Positions 5,977 through 6,521 of a stretch of 6,521 nucleotides of DNA are shown piece by piece. Both the position numbers and the translations under genes were made by a program. Position 1 is the stretch's first letter, and each line of letters begins with the position of its first letter. The notes under the pieces were generated by a model. The model worked only from the letters and a program-made list of their open reading frames with translations, did no database searches and had not been told where the DNA came from. Source of the stretch: an uncultured Intrasporangium sp. (GTDB taxonomy: Bacteria; Actinomycetota; Actinomycetes; Actinomycetales; Dermatophilaceae); assembly GCA_937873285.1 (NCBI GenBank), contig CALMNV010000158.1, positions 1-6,521 on the forward strand, written 5' to 3'.

Positions 5977-6521
5977 CCGGTGCCCTTGCGCCGTCGCGCT
6001 CCGCGCAGCAGCACAATTGACGCGGCGACGACGAGGGCCGCCGCCGCGCCGGACCAGGCCACGACCCCGAGGGGGCTCGCGTCTCCCGCACTCGGGGGGG
6101 AGACGCCTTGCGCACCAACGGAGGGAAGCGCCGTCGCGGAGGCCCGTGGCGTGCCGACGGCCTCGGCCGACGGTGTGACCGGGCCGGCCGTGGCCGCAGA
6201 GCCGCCCTCCGCGCTCGCGCCCACCCGCGGCACCGATGACTTCGGCGGCGCGACGGGGGCTGCGACCGTGAAGCCCACCGAGCCGCCGACGGGGTGACCA
6301 TCCGCCGAGACGACCCGGTATGCCACCCGCCAGGCCCCGTCGGTGCTCTCGCTCCCCTTGGGCACCGTGGCCCGCACCTGCGCACCGTCGACGCGGGACT
6401 GAAGGGGCACCGCAGCGCGGGAGCCCACGCTCAGGCGCACGGCGGTGAACTCGGGCCGGACCGCTTCAGAGAACACGAGCGTGATCTCCGCCGGCGGCGC
6501 CGCCAGCCTGGATGACGTCGT
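5973..6521 (-). CDS. copC: CopC-domain copper-binding protein (N-terminus outside window)
   Basis: The gene runs off the window; 182 residues are visible, starting within the mature CopC domain. The opening residues (APPAEITLVFSEAV) match the first strands of CopC, a small extracytoplasmic copper-binding beta-barrel. VSADGHPVGGSVGF contains the Asp-x-His pair (Asp74, His76) that with an N-terminal His forms the Cu(II) site in CopC; that N-terminal His and the signal peptide lie beyond 6521. A Pro/Ala/Ser/Gly-rich linker (about 88-150) leads to one transmembrane helix (about 151-172) and a basic RGARRRKGTG end, the usual layout of Gram-positive membrane-anchored CopC. The in-frame GTG at 6476 lies inside the domain and is not the start. 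It overlaps the downstream CopD/CtaG gene by four bases (ATGA), so the two are one operon. Confidence 0.92.
   Translation of the reverse strand, partial: TTSSRLAAPPAEITLVFSEAVRPEFTAVRLSVGSRAAVPLQSRVDGAQVRATVPKGSESTDGAWRVAYRVVSADGHPVGGSVGFTVAAPVAPPKSSVPRVGASAEGGSAATAGPVTPSAEAVGTPRASATALPSVGAQGVSPPSAGDASPLGVVAWSGAAAALVVAASIVLLRGARRRKGTG
5983..5987 (-). promoter_or_regulatory. Ribosome binding site of the CopD/CtaG gene inside the end of copC
   Basis: AAGGG on the minus strand (5987-5983) lies six bases before ATG 5976-5974. It sits in the codons for the last residues of CopC, so ribosomes finishing CopC could reinitiate directly on CopD/CtaG. Confidence 0.55.

Noticed and set aside
4139..6385. 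748-codon open frame on the minus strand
   Set aside because: Its Arg/Ala/Gly-rich translation lacks family features and it overlaps the well-supported CopD/CtaG and CopC frames.

Overview
The window is very GC-rich with strong G/C bias at third codon positions, and its gene families point to an actinobacterium (Actinomycetota). The fused CopD/CtaG protein, the fused DEDDh-exonuclease/UvrC-like protein (Rv2191 type in Mycobacterium tuberculosis) and a leaderless-looking start all fit. A Micrococcales relative is plausible but not provable from 6.5 kb.

Layout. Bases 1-28 appear to be the last codons of a plus-strand gene. Its stop falls in the first of four 17-bp tandem repeats (23-90), which fill most of the gap before a minus-strand gene. 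On the minus strand, reading from about 1913 down to 144, lie an 86-residue protein with four cysteines (1653-1913) and a putative lipoprotein with an HExxH gluzincin-like protease domain (144-1532). Five copies of a 16-bp tandem repeat (1923-2000) lie directly upstream of the small gene, inside a divergent intergenic region of about 240 bp. The plus-strand gene 2156-3964 encodes a 602-residue DEDDh exonuclease fused to a UvrC/Cho-type GIY-YIG nuclease module. It probably starts from a leaderless transcript. Its 3' end is built of 24-bp tandem repeats, and its stop codon is a one-base variant of a repeated CAG codon.

The exonuclease gene converges on a minus-strand copper operon and overlaps it by 4 bp: the palindrome CTAG at 3961-3964 supplies the TAG stop of both genes. 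The operon consists of a CopC-domain protein (cut by the window end at 6521) followed, with an ATGA overlap, by a large membrane protein joining a CopD copper-transport domain to a caa3-type CtaG cytochrome c oxidase assembly domain.

How the genes work together: CopC and CopD/CtaG probably form one copper acquisition and delivery unit for respiratory oxidase assembly. The nuclease probably acts in DNA repair or processing. The small four-cysteine protein and the lipoprotein protease have no assigned roles. I see no phage, CRISPR, tRNA or transposon signature. The most unusual content is the set of three unrelated short tandem repeats at gene boundaries and the shared CTAG stop, not a clearly new multi-gene system.
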